A DNA stretch of 64,000 bases from Hetaerina americana (GCA_022747635.1 JAKTNV010000041.1:2790501-2854500); one strand, 5' to 3'; shown: positions 52,609 to 64,000, numbered from the stretch's first letter. A program made the numbers and translations. Notes: generated from the letters alone by a model not told the origin.

Positions 52609-55070
52609 GGTATAGATTTGTGTTGGCAAACACCCGTTATAGGCCGAAGCCTCTTCGGGTCCTCGTCTTCTTTTTGTCAAAACGTTCCCTTTTGACGCTA
52701 GGCTTGCAGCTGCCCGATGATTTATTCATTCAGCTGCTGTGTTTGCAAGTGCTCTTCTTTTTTGCCTTCGAGCTCCTCGTAAAAGGCCGTCGCGCGAGTC
52801 TTCATGACATCTCCGATGGGCGCAGTTTCAGTTAAGGCGTGGAGAATTTCTGCGGCATAGTTCCATCCAAGCCCAAGTATACTGTTGAGGGCCCCTCTTT
52901 CCGTCGCCTCCAAGTGGTGGTAGGCCGTCTGAGTCATTCTGCCGCTCCATGCCGGTGAAGCGTACATCAAGACTGGGCGAATTGCCGCCACTTATAGATA
53001 CGTCTTTGTCTTGATAGAGAGGGACGGTGAACGCAGCAGCGGCGAGAGTTGCAGTCGTCTTTCTCTTGTCTTCCTGGTGGCAGTGAGGGCGTGACTTTTG
53101 ATTGTCAGTCTTTTATCCAGTATGACGCCTACGTCTGCGTCTTTGCTGAATCTGATTCGCCACAGGGCGTACCACTCTAGCAGTTTGTCTACTGCTCGCT
53201 GCAGGTATGTTGGCGCCATGTGTGCTCTCCGCGAAGTGGTCACTATGCTGCGTCACCTGCATACAGGGCAACCATGGTATGTCGTCCATGGTCCACCGGG
53301 GGGTCCGCCGTGTATAGATTAAAAAGTACCGGTCCGAGCACCGATCCTTGCGGCACGCCTGCGTGGACCTGTTTCGGCTGTGACAGCGCGCGTCCCCAGG
53401 CGACACGGAAAGTCCTTCCTGTCAGGTATAATGTTAGCAAGCGGCGCTGCCAATTTGGAAACCGCTGTTTTGCAAGTTTTCGCCTAAGGCCAGCGTGCCA
53501 TACCCGGTCGAAGGCTTTCCTGATGTCAAAGAACGCCGCCGTTGAGCAGCATCGCCGATTGAATCCGGTCGTCACCTGTTCCACGAGACGGAAGAGCTGG
53601 TGTCTGGGGGAGTGTTCCTTTCGAAAACCGTATTGTGATACCGGCAAGATGGAGTAGGCCGCGATGTGCCTCAGGGATGTGGCAGCAGTACCCTCTCAAG
53701 CAGCTTTCCCAGGGTCGCTAGCAGGGCGATCGGGCGGTAGTTCTCTACGTCCCGAGCGGACTTCGGCGGCTTCGGCAATAGAATGACTTTTGCCGATTTC
53801 CAGATGGCCGGAAAATGTCCCATGGGGAAGCAGGCCGTAAAGAGCGGAATAAGGTGAGTTGCGAGCGAGACAGTCATCTGTCGAAGGACCTCGTTCGGGA
53901 TGTTGTCGTCTCCTGGTGCTTTCTTGGAGGGTAGTCGTCCAAGGGCTGCTCTCAGGTCGTTTTTGGTAACCTTCGTTACCGTCATGGTGCCCTCCTCCGT
54001 TGTTTCATCCTCTTCAGGAAAGTCACTAGGAACATCTGGTACCAGTGGATCCGGTGTCGACGTGAAAGTGGCCTCCAGCATAGTTGCTGCAAATTCTGCC
54101 TTTTCCTCTTCCACGATAAGAGGGCCACCAGGTGAGTCGATCGGTGGGTCGATGCGCATGTTGTGGCGAAGAGAAGCTGCCATTCTCCAGATGCTCCCAT
54201 CTTCGGTTCGGAGGGAAGCAACCTTCCTTTACCACGTCATCTGCCTGTTGTTTTTGATGAGCTGTCTCACTTCGGCTCGCTTTCTTCTAAACCGTGCCCC
54301 ATCCGCGGGACATTTAGTTCTTTGAAATCGTCGTCGAAGTCGATTCCTTTTGCGGATGCGGCGAAGGATGGAATTCGGCAGCGTCAGATGTCCAGAAGGG
54401 TGGATCACTTTTATTGGCAAGGTATTCTGTAATGCTTGGTCCACGCCAGCTATTATGACAGAAGCATATTCGTCCAGCATAGCTTGTGACGCCAGTGATG
54501 GCGGCTGTTCCGGTAAAATGTCGGACAGGATCTGCCTGTACCCTGTCCAGTCTGTTTTATCCAGGCATCGCACCTGCCGTGGGGGAAGTAAAATTGGGCA
54601 GCATCCCAGATAGGCGCAGACTGGGTAGTGGTGCTGTCAACGTCGGTGTCGCCACGAGAGAAAACGAACTCGTGAGCCTACGGTAGAGCGCAATATCTAA
54701 GACGTCTTCGCTCCTGCCGTGGTGGTGATGCGTTTGCCCATGTGGACCCGCGACGCGTACTCCGTTGTTCTGAGTCCATGTGAGCAGCGCTTCACCCCGA
54801 GGGTTCGGTGTAATTGAATGCCATGCAGCATTCTATGTATTTAGATCCCCGAGAAAAAGCGACGGCCGTGACCCGGAGAAGATGACTTCGAAGTCCCGTG
54901 CGGCTAGAGGTCGTTTTGGGGGGAGATGTATTGACCCCACTGTGCGAGAGCCGAGCGAAGTATCTACTTCAATTGCTGTCGCCTCTAGATGCAGTCGAGC
55001 TGGTAGGTCACTTTTTCTCGCAACCAGGTCAAGTGAAACGAGGACCGCCCCCTCCTCTTGTTTCGGGTAA
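52609..55070 (-). mobile_element. Jockey-type LINE inserted in the Penelope arm
   Basis: A 2462-bp minus-strand element between TGCGTT (52603-52608) and TGCGTT (55071-55076). Removing it restores the arm sequence. It contains the end of an endonuclease and an RT. There is no obvious poly-A at its 3' end (GGTATAGATTTGTG at 52609). Confidence 0.9.
52722..55060 (-). pseudogene. Jockey-type LINE endonuclease/RT, inactive
   Basis: Minus-strand order: SRPSLFLGDLNT (endonuclease) near 54845 and EDVLDIALYR near 54690. 54229-54573 has TDWTGYRQILSDILPEQPPS. 53671-54183 has LPSKKAPGDDNIPNEVLR, FPAIWKSAKVILLPKP and YRPIALLATLGKLLERVLL. 53243-53647 has YGFRKEHSPRHQLFRL, FFDIRKAFDRVWHAGL and GVPQGSVLGPVLFNLY, and its catalytic box reads YAGDAA, the first Asp of YADD changed to Gly, followed by a stop. 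The C-terminal pieces are RRRLQLSPLLRSP-type text and 52722-52991 (VLMYASPAWSGRMTQTAY). Frameshifts separate these blocks. Confidence 0.87.
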
Positions 55071-55076
55071 TGCGTT

Positions 55077-55461
55077 TTGGCCGCTATACCTGTATATAGG
55101 AGACGCTGGCTGGCCGGGAGCTCTCTGATTGGCTCTTTCTTGACGGCGAATGGGAATCTCCCTTTTCCAAGTGGAGGTCAGGGTGTAGCCGTCCTCACGG
55201 TTGAAGTTGCATGGATTTTTTATTATTTCCACCACTTCTCTGATGAGTCGCGGAAAATATCGCCTTTCTCTAGCCAGCACTCTAGTCTGGTCGAACTTTA
55301 CAGAGTGTCCAGGTTCCGACCACGCATGTTCGGCAATTGCCGAAAGTCGGAACTGTTTCTTATCTGTGGCTCTTTGGTGCTCCTTGGTCCTGCATCTGAT
55401 GGACCTCCCTGTTTGACCGATATATGACTTCCCACACGTGCACTTTATCTCATATACACCT
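55077..55461 (-). repeat. Penelope-like element, left inverted arm, inner part
   Basis: Reverse complement of 56910-57292 with a few-base indel near 55085. On the minus strand it encodes LARERRYFPRLIREVVEIIK, the GIY-YIG domain end, so the arm carries a second copy of the endonuclease coding region. It ends at 55461, inside a hairpin CTCATATACACCTATATGAG. Confidence 0.88.
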
Positions 55462-57314
55462 ATATGAGATAAGGGAGGATGTCACTCAAATTCTCCGCAA
55501 GGCGAAACCGCCCAGACCCCATACCACCGCAGCAGAACGCAAAGCATTGGAAAAACTGCGTGACAATAAGGAACTTCTTGTCCTGCCAGCAGATAAGGGG
55601 AATGCTACGGTAATCATGAAGATAGATGACTACCACAACAAAATTGCAGCCCTATTGGATAGCAGCACCTATTTCCAATTGAAAAGTGACCCAACAGCCA
55701 AGATAGAACGACTCACGAGGGAGAAAATCAAACGGTCATCCATCCCAACGGAAGAAAAATGGAGACTTTTTCCATCGGCAGCCAAACCACCGCGTCTGTA
55801 GGGACTACCTAAGTTTCACAAGGAGGGGGTCTCCCTACGACCGACCCATCGTAAGCAACATCGACGCACCGACCTACAAGCTGGCACAATACGTTGCGCG
55901 TTCTCTCCAACTCTCCGCCGGAAGAACCGACTCGTCCGTAAAAAACTCCACGGGATTCATTCGCACCATCAAGAATATCAAAGTTAAGGGACGGGACGTG
56001 CTAGTGAGCTTTGACGTAGTCTCTCTTTTCACGAATACTCCCATTCATGACTCAATGCTACTAATCAAAGAGCTCACCTCGGAAGGATTACCAAAGGATT
56101 TCTCGGACCTCGCAGAATTCTGCCTCAAGAACTCATACTTCCTTTAGAATGATAAGTACTTTCAGCAGAAGGAAGGTGCGGCCATGGGATCACCACTCTC
56201 TCCGGTGGTAGCTGAAATTATTTTCATGGAGAATTTTGAGAAGAAGGCAATAGAGACCTATCCGAAGAAACCATCTCCTTGGATCCGCTATGTCGATGAT
56301 ACCTTTGTCATCTGGCAACACGGGAAAGAAGAACTAGAGTTGTTCCTGAAACACCTAAATCAACAACATCCTGCCATAAAATTTACCATGGAAACTGAGC
56401 AGAATGGTGTTCTCCCTTTTTTAGATGTGTTAGTGACCAAACAACCGGATGGCAGCCTTGGCCATGCGGTATACCGCAAGAAAACCCACACCGACCGGTA
56501 TTTGGATGCGCGATCACACCACCATCCCGCCCAGAAGAGCTCGCTAGTAAATACACAAGTTCATCGCGCCTACGCTATCTCCGACGCCGAATCACTCCCA
56601 TCAGAAAAGAGATACCTCGTTTCTGCGCTGGGGAAAAATGGATACCCAGAACACATGGTCCAAAAGAAGACCGTCATAAAGGAAATGGGGTTTACGAAAG
56701 TCGGGATTCGGGCCAAGGAACAGAGCGAGGAGAAACCAGAAAAAGAAAAACCAGCGGCATATGCTACCATCCCCTATGTCGCCGGAACGGCTGAGAAGAT
56801 AAGCAAGCTACTACGGAAGCATAACATGACTACTAGGTTCTCCACAGCCAGAAAAATAAGCGATATAATATCTAAGCCAAAGGACAAAATCCCCGATCTC
56901 ATGCACGAAGGTGTATATGAGATAAAGTGCACGTGTGGGAAGTCATATATCGGTCAAACAGGGAGGTCCATCAGATGCAGGACCAAGGAGCACCAAAGAG
57001 CCACAGATAAGAAACAGTTCCGACTTTCGGCAATTGCCGAACATGCGTGGTCGGAACCTGGACACTCTGTAAAGTTCGACCAGACTAGAGTGCTGGCTAG
57101 AGAAAGGCGATATTTTCCGCGACTCATCAGAGAAGTGGTGGAAATAATAAAAAATCCATGCAACTTCAACCGTGAGGACGGCTACACCCTGACCTCCACT
57201 TGGAAAAGGGAGATTCCCATTCGCCGTCAAGAAAGAGCCAATCAGAGAGCTCCCGGCCAGCCAGCGTCTCCTATATATAGCGGCCAAAACGCAACGCACA
57301 TCACTTCGACCTGA
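55462..57314 (+). pseudogene. Penelope-like RT plus GIY-YIG endonuclease, three breaks
   Basis: First block: LRKAKPPRPHTTAAERKALE and ELLVLPADKGNATVIMKIDD. TAG at 55799-55801 replaces Tyr in RLYGLPKFHK. A GACC duplication near 55841 shifts the frame. Then IVSNIDAPTYKLAQYVARSL, SFDVVSLFTNTPIHDS, and TAG at 56145-56147. From 56184: GSPLSPVVAEIIFMENFEKK, the catalytic WIRYVDDTFVIW (YVDD, 56289-56300), FLDVLVTKQPDG and VYRKKTHTDRYLD. After an EKPEKEKP linker comes the GIY-YIG domain: GVYEIKCTCGKSYIGQTGRS (codons 243-262 from 56184), KEHQRA and LSAIAEHAW. The protein nicks target DNA and copies its RNA; the breaks rule out activity here. Confidence 0.92.
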
Positions 57315-57397
57315 AGACGCCTCCAGGACTGAGGGCAAAACAGTTGTCTACCAACTAAACTACGCGACGGTAATTCCCGGAAATCAGCATGGATTCA
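56910..57397 (+). repeat. Penelope-like element, right inverted arm
   Basis: Covers the GIY-YIG coding region and 3' UTR. The hammerhead-like core CTGAAGA is at 57311-57317, but its GAAA is mutated to CAAA (57336-57339); the left arm keeps GAAA. Confidence 0.88.
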
Positions 57398-60300
57398 TCA
57401 GATAGACGGCGTGGAAGCCTAAGGATTAATCCCTCATGGCTGCTGGGTTGGATCTAAATATTTCACACTGTCCTCGCCTATATTTTGCGTGCTGATAAAC
57501 CCTGCTAACATTTTGTATAAAGTGTTTGGTCTGACCAATTTACTCTAACCCAACGCTTACACCATGAATTTCGAACATTCCTACAGTTTTCCATTAAGTT
57601 TTGATATCATGTTAGCAGTAGACTGCTAATCATTTCCTACCCGATGATTAAGCCGTACATTTTGAGTATTCGAGCAAGAAACTTCTGCCTCTCCTTTCTC
57701 ATGTCCTGAGCTCACTGTGATTTTCTTCAAGAGAGACTTCTCTCCTCGAAGGGGGGTCGAGCTTGCGGGGGGGGGGGGGGGTGAGCTGAACTCCGTCCAC
57801 GCCTATCGCACCAGCACCACCCAGGATTGCCCAGATTTATTTCCAAGCATTCCCCCCCTCTCCGACCCCGCGAGGAGTACCGCCTACCTCCCCCGGCACA
57901 ACACCCCCCCCCTTCTTCCCGCCCCTAACGGCACGCCAATCCTCCCCCCCCCCCTGGTTCCGGCCATTCCCGTCGAATTCAGCCTCGGCTTCGGCGGAAA
58001 TCTGATTAGGGAGGGAAACGGATGAAATGCGAACGCGTAATTCATCTCTTTTCCTTCTCACTCACACTGGAATGATTTGCTACACGAAGGACGGGTGTCC
58101 TTTCCACCATCCACCAAGGGACGATCATGTTTACTGTAAATGAACGCATGGCGGGTTTTATACGCAACTACTGCGTAATTGTGCGGAGGAAATTGTGTCC
58201 CATATCTTGCATAGCAGCACCGTTTTTGGCGTTTCATGCCGCGACTGTTTTTTAAACCTTTAACCAGTCTGCTGTTCGCAACATTTGAAACGCCAAGCAT
58301 GCTTGCGTGATGCTTGCGTGACAGAATAAAGGGTGAGTTAACTGCGGGTACTTTGAACGCACCTGCTGAATAGTGTGTCACTGCGTGGTACAAATATACC
58401 ACATGTCACACAGTGCCATCGGCTTTTTCTTTAAAGCTACATATACGTCTTGGTGGAGGAATGATTTTCAGCTGGTCCAGTGCCCCAAACGTAGGCCTTC
58501 AGCCCTCGACTCCGACACGGTTGCCAAGTCTCATGGGCTGATATAAATATCCCAAATCCCTATGAAGTCCACGACATGAAGTAAGTGTTTCATGAAATGA
58601 TATGCTTCCAATCGCACGAAAGAAGGAAATATACTGGTTACAGTAGAGATTCAGAAGCTAATGCTGTAAGGCCACGGATGAACTACATCAATTAAAAGGT
58701 ACTTAAACGAATACGACGTTTCCGAAATATTCAAGTCACATACACTTTGATGATACCAAATAAGTGGAATGAATGGATACAGATATTTCATAAAAAAACA
58801 TAAATCAAATGAATTGATGCCAGAAAATTGAGAGGGGCAATCCTCAACCAAATTAATGACAGAAATACAAGTTTTAGTGGGAGGACCATTTTACCCGTAT
58901 TGTAACATTTGAAGCATTCTCCCTTTAAATGACGATAGAATACATCTTGAACACGGGTATTCCCCCTTGCTCCCTTCGGTACAACTATAGAGACGTAAGC
59001 CTACTGCAAAGTTAATACAGAATTAATTGTATGTGATTACGGGGATTTGCTTCAAAAAGGCACGTTTTTGCATCACAAACTAGCATCGCTATGATTAGCT
59101 AAGTGCCATCCAACTCAAGGTAAATTTATAGTTGAAAACACAACCAAATATGTTGTCATTGAATATTTACAAAATGCTTACATATTTTGCATTTCCATCG
59201 ATTCCAACTGGTTTTCGGTATTCCTGTGTAATTGAATGGTTGGAAAAGCAGCATGCAGCAAATTCTTGATCCCTGGAAATATTTAGTTTAGGAATTATAT
59301 TAATTTTTAATTTTTGACTGAATAATTTAATGTGAATTGAAAAATTCGCGTGAACCTCCAGTTGCTATGCACAAATATGCTAAAGAATGTTCGCCTTCGA
59401 AGGCCCACATCGCCGATGTGGAGAGAATGGTGCGGATGTTCCCTTCGAGGGTGGGGTCGCTCCGCACTTAGGGACCAAAAGGAAGGAGTCCCGAAGGGGC
59501 CACATGGGACCGCCCGCATGAAAGAAGGGGCTCGACACTCAATGAACAAGTGCCGTCGGCGTTGATCCGATGCAAGTTGACTTCATTGAATATGTCTTCC
59601 TTGATTTTGTCTTATTTCTTTTCAATGCACAGAATAGCCGATTTCTCACTCCTGAGCCATTCAAACTTTCCAAGAATAAGAAGCTCGCATTTTGTGCCAC
59701 CATGTTTCCACAATCATCAATTTTTACGCGATCTGTAAAGAAATATTCTGAACGGCTTGACTTTTCAATTCACAGCTCTTTTACCCTCAAGTCCAATGAT
59801 ACTTCCGATTAGACTTTTCATTCATGTAAAGACCATGTAGGAATACACTAGTCATTTTATTTTCAACAACCATCAATTGATTACTTGGGAGGAGAAGAGG
59901 CGATTCCCGTACAGTCATAGGAGAAACAATATTAGCATTGACATATCGTACGGTGGAAATATAAAATGGAGCTTCTTATGGGCTTTTTAGATTGACTACG
60001 TTAAAATAAATACCCTTTGCGCGCACAGGGTTTTTTACACCTCCGTTTAAGAAATAGGAAGTTGAATACCAACCTTGGAGTGGCGACTTACAGGAAAAGT
60101 TAATCCTTCGCCAGTGATCAGGCATTCAAATTTGTAAGACACTCAGATTCGCACTGGGGTGACCCGCATTAGTTTACAAAGAAACTACTTCAGTTGCCAG
60201 AGACTGAATTCGGGAACCTACAAATACCAAGTCACGCCGGTTATCCCAAGAGGTTAATAAGGGTAAATACAAGAAACACGAAAATTTTACTCCCGACGAC

Positions 60301-60429
60301 AGGGACCAGCTATGGGCAATCTCAACTCCTTAGGTGCTCACTAAGAAACAGCCAAATAGGTGTGCGAGAATATCAATTCAGACAAAATATTTTATAAGAA
60401 CACAATAAGTATACCACACACGGAAAATG
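57398..60429. other. No gene seen
   Basis: 57715-58020 is GC-rich with long G- and C-runs. Two small perfect or near-perfect palindromes lie side by side: GCCTTCGAAGGC (59391-59402) and CCACATCGCCGATGTGG (59403-59419). Short open frames have no recognisable domain. Confidence 0.5.
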
Positions 60430-61610
60430 ACCGGGGATTAAGAAATATATCAGTTGGACTATGTTAAGACCAGTCGTAGATTAAGAAGCAGCGTCATCAA
60501 TGCGCACAGGAGAGCGGAATAGGAAAGGCAGATGAGGAAATGGAAAGTAGAAGCATTAAGTGGAACGACAGGAACGAAGAGTGGTGGCAGACCTTGGAGA
60601 GACAAAAGGGAGGCAATGAATAAAAATGGTAAAATTAAAAAAAGGAAATTATAAGCCGAACCTGAAACAATGGGAACAGGCAATAGTAAATCCACAGCAA
60701 ATCACTGTGTTAAGACAGAAAATAAAACAAAAATTGAAGAATGCGATAAAGAATGTCGGATGAACGGAGTAAGAAGATGTAACTACCAATCTGAGACGAG
60801 AAAATAATAGGGTACAGGAAGAAAAGATACGAGGATGTGAAGACATTGCAGAGGAAGGAAGTAATTGGAGCACAGTATAGAAAGGTAAAAGATCGAACAG
60901 GAATCAAGATTAGAAAATTCGCGAAAAAAAGGCAAGAAAATTAAATTGTTTACTGAGCAGGAAAGATTCTGGAGAGATGGAAGGAATACTCGTATATTCG
61001 TATACAGAGGAACATTATAGTAGGGACATCAGGCCAGCAAGCTGGAAGCATTGAAAGAGAATGCTTACGACGTAGATGAGGATAGTTTACGTCCAGGAAC
61101 ACTTAACTGCTGGGGCAATGAGCTATTTTAGGGATGATAAGTCTGAGTTCTCAAAGGAGAGGGGCCATTCCGGTAATGAGGTCACTAATGGAGAAGAATA
61201 CGATGGCAGAAGATCATAGGAGGGTTTTGGAAAGTGGACGAGAGAAAGATTGAACAAAATGAGAATAAGGAAAATCAAGGAGGTAGCGTTAGGCATTTAA
61301 GGGGTGGAGAAAGAGTTTTTGGGGGATGTCTAAAGAAGCCAAGAAGAGTGAACCCTGATTCTGCCCCCCCCCCTTAGAGCACAGAGAGCTAAGTCAGATG
61401 GGAGGACATTATGATAACAAGGTTTTTGGCGGAAAGAGGATTAGGATTTTGGACAGAATGAAGGACGGAAGGAAGTATGCGCATTTGAAGGAAGGACTAC
61501 TGCAGTGGCGGTTGACAGGGACCGGGACAGGGACAGGACCTTACCGGTGTATCGTGCGTCCATACAAAACCTCCCTTGTACGGGACACTACCTGATTGCA
61601 GTAATATTTT
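60430..61610 (+). pseudogene. Strongly diverged relative of the RTE-like LINE
   Basis: Fragments in shifting frames match the main family: ERWKEY-like text near 60970, GDDKSEF then AIPVMRSLMEKN near 61130-61200 (compare GDDQLGF and AIAVMRLLMERN), and GKRIRILDRMKDGRKYAHLK at 61430-61490 (compare GMLDGMKGGRKYSEMK). The 3' end GTCCATACAAAACCTCCCTT aligns with the family's terminal hairpin region. No intact frame. Confidence 0.65.
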
Positions 61611-63596
61611 AAACTACGTCAAACTAGTGAAATACATTTTTAACCTACTTGCTATGTTTCCTCCTGCTTAAATAAATCCTACTTTTTCCCTAGCTTCTCC
61701 ACATATAGTATACCTCGCTCATTTTTCACCTGGGAGTGAATATAAATAAGAGTAACGCCAAAGTGTTGAATCGTGTCAAAAACTTTTCTATATTTGTAAT
61801 TTAATTAAGTAGTCGTTCGAGATAGACCGACTCCTAATCTAAAAATGAATCACGAAACACATGTATTGGGCCACCACCCGTAAAAGGAAATGAAACCTCA
61901 TGCAGTACCAACAACTTGACGCAAACCGACACCCAGAGGCGCATATATTCATTCAAAACACTTCTTAAACCAACACTAACCTAAAACCACCTGCAATTAT
62001 TCATATGCTTTATCAAGTGTAAAAGATTGCTTTGCTTCTGTATAATTTCGTAACCTTTGGGCTAATTCAAAAAAGAAATCATTTGCACGATTTACCTTAT
62101 AGACGCAGTATAATATGTGCAGTGACGTGAAAGAAGACTCTAGGGTAAGTGGCAGGGGGCAGTGTGAGTCGAACTAAATCAAAAGAATTACAAAACTTAA
62201 GTTTTCCTTTGGGCCAATCACTCACCACAATTATCATAATTCCGTTTATATCTCTAATCAGATCCATGTACACACTGGTCCATTAAAAGATATAACTTGC
62301 CTTCATATTTGCTACTTTCGTAATTGGTTGATTTAATATTCATAGGCTTCAGACTGGGATTTTCAAGCTTAGAAAATGGATGCAAAGGAGCGTTTCTTAC
62401 GTCCCCTTCGCCGGTGGGCATTCCCTCCAGTCTGTGCCTCCCGGCGGTTGTTAACGACGGCGAATGCCTGCAGCGGCGGCTGGAGCGTACGACCGCGTTT
62501 ACAGCTCGGACGTCGGGATTTCTGGGGAGTTGACGGAGGCGCTCGCACATGACTGATATTCGTTACCTATGATCTCCCCGTGTCCCCTCCCTCCGCATCC
62601 CTCTCCTTGAGTCGGCCGGAAAGGGCTTTTAAGGGTGGGGGGAGGGTGGGTGGGAGCAAATACGGAATCTAATGACCTCACGAGGCTTGGAAGGGGCGAG
62701 GTGGAAGGTAACTGATCGCAAACAACTGAATAACGGTGGGGAAATGGCCGTCAAATCCCTTGTTTCCCCCCTCCGCCGTTTCACGAGGGGTCTGTCTCCT
62801 CGAGCGCCCCCCCCCCCCGCCCCTCCACCCCCACATCGACCTGACATCGTTTCGATCGAATGGGGTGGTTTAATGGCGCCCCAGTTCGCGGTAAGCGCCA
62901 CTTACGAGGGACAATGCCCCACAGGCCCCCTCGTGCACCTCCCTCCTCCGAGTAAGAGGCCCTTACGCCCTCTTCCCCTCTCATCCGGGTGCCCTCCTCA
63001 ACCCCGCAGCTGGAGAACGCCGCCTCCTGCTCCTAACCGCGGTACGCACCCCCCCCCCTGGACCACTTAGTTGGACCCCATCTCATCCCTCATCCCCCTC
63101 GGCCCACGGGGAGAAAGAGCGAGTGAATCCAAGAGCTCTCACACCGGGCGACCTCAAAGAAATGCTTCAAAGCGAAATGAAACACTGGCCAGACCTAATG
63201 ATGCTTATCTGGATGTAATTTGTAATAAACCCCTCACAGATTGCGCAGAACCGTCCCTTGAGATTGGAAAAACGCTCATGCTCACGACGATAATCTCGAA
63301 AATTTTGGAACACATTAATGTCAGATCGAACATGGGATCTCTCGACTGGATTGATTTCATGGTTAACGATTCGCTAACGGACTCAAAAAAGTCCGCTCAT
63401 GCTACGCTCACTTAGGAATATTCACGCATGACTTGCTTCAATCGGGAGAGAAAGGAAGGAGCAAGAGAAAGCGATATTTCTGGATTTGAAAAAGGAATTT
63501 TCCAAGACTTCCCATGGTAACTTATTTATAATTGCTCAACAGCATAGATAAGAACGCAAGGGTTGAAGGGATAAATTGGGTTGAAGACTAGTATTG
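61611..63596. other. No gene seen; GC-rich block
   Basis: 62370-63120 is GC-rich with C-runs at about 62805 and 63050 and overlapping Pro-rich frames (62672-63070 plus, 62629-62901 minus). I do not call a gene. 61615-62330 is AT-rich. Confidence 0.5.
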
Positions 63597-63880
63597 GTAT
63601 TTAGGGGAGGCGACCGACAGCTGAAGTCATTTCCACCATAGGGGATGGACAGGAAAGGATGAAGGGTGGAGAGAAACCCGGCGTCGGCATTAGTTTACTC
63701 TTAACGAAAGACGCCAATGGGTCTGCAGCTCAACGCCACATCCGACGGACGTTGTACTCACTCAAAGTGTTCTCCCCAAAGCACCTCAAGTAGGGATCGG
63801 GATACCACTGAAAAATGTTCGAACCCGGGTCCTCTGGGTGGGAATCCAGTACGATAGCCACCGCAACATCTCGTTCCCCG
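63597..63880 (-). mobile_element. tRNA-like SINE, family 2 (copy 2)
   Basis: On the minus strand: GTTGCGGTGGCTATCG as head, B box GGGTTCGAAC (complement of 63817-63826), body GAGTGAGTACAACGTCCGTC and GGCGTCTTTCGTTAAGAG, and 3' domain CAGCTGTCGGTCGCCTCCCC. Aligns with 30400-30690 through the whole body. Confidence 0.72.
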
Positions 63881-64000
63881 GGGTTGAAGACTTGGCCAGA
63901 CCGGGAGCAGAGTGCGCTCCTTGAGGACGCTATTTACGACATCATTACGAGCGACCTTTGGTGTACCGTAGGGAAGTGTAATCAGACCCCTACTTAACCG

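Larger units (their letters stand above)
52504..57397 (+). mobile_element. Penelope-like retroelement with inverted arms, split by a LINE
   Basis: The core RT and GIY-YIG endonuclease read on the plus strand from about 55462. The right end (56910-57397, 488 bp) is repeated in inverted orientation on the left as two pieces, 52504-52608 and 55077-55461, separated by a jockey-type LINE. Penelope-like elements are known for terminal repeats in direct or inverted orientation, and this is the inverted type. The copy is 5'-truncated: the N-terminal part of the usual protein is missing. Several frame breaks make it inactive. Confidence 0.9.

Noticed and set aside
53220..53657. 145-codon plus-strand frame inside the LINE
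   Set aside because: It is the shadow of the minus-strand reverse transcriptase, whose motifs are clear.
1..64000. CRISPR array, prophage or operon-like structure
   Set aside because: None seen. The repeats are dispersed transposons and microsatellites, and the window is eukaryotic.

Overview
The window reads as intergenic or intronic DNA from a repeat-rich arthropod genome, most likely an insect. It carries mariner DNA transposons, RTE-like and CR1/jockey-like LINEs, a Penelope-like element (PLE), tRNA-derived SINEs and long (TA)n arrays. I found no convincing multi-exon host gene and no rRNA, tRNA gene or CRISPR array. The species cannot be fixed from the sequence.

Layout. 0-2 kb: RTE-like LINE pieces between (TA)n arrays, plus a 226-bp near-perfect palindrome with a hammerhead-ribozyme-like core on each strand. 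2.7-9.2 kb: a mariner fossil, a tRNA-SINE, a full-length mariner with an open 349-codon transposase and a second, internally deleted mariner. 9.3-17.8 kb: CR1-like LINE tails in mostly unremarkable DNA. 17.8-19.5 kb: a 5'-truncated RTE-like LINE with an uninterrupted reverse transcriptase and an 11-bp target-site duplication. 21-26 kb: LINE tails, a 558-bp mariner deletion derivative, a mariner fossil and a LINE C-terminus. 27-31 kb: the tRNA-SINE again, two head-to-head RTE-like copies, a second SINE family and a mariner end. 35-40.7 kb: a near-complete RTE-like LINE (endonuclease plus RT, broken), with a mariner inserted into the neighbouring LINE piece. 42-46 kb: CR1-like copies, one split by an RTE fragment, and a second copy of the mariner deletion derivative. 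51-57.4 kb: a CR1-like LINE, then a PLE with long inverted arms, one of them split by a jockey-type LINE. 60-64 kb: a diverged RTE relative and the second SINE family.

How the parts relate. The full-length mariner (4664-5978) shares ends with the two short derivatives and could have mobilised them. The RTE-like copies share a 3' hairpin and nearly all touch (TA)n arrays. CR1-like elements left more than ten solo 3' tails that share one stem-loop. Target duplications give a relative order: mariner into LINE, RTE fragment into CR1-like LINE, jockey-type LINE into PLE.
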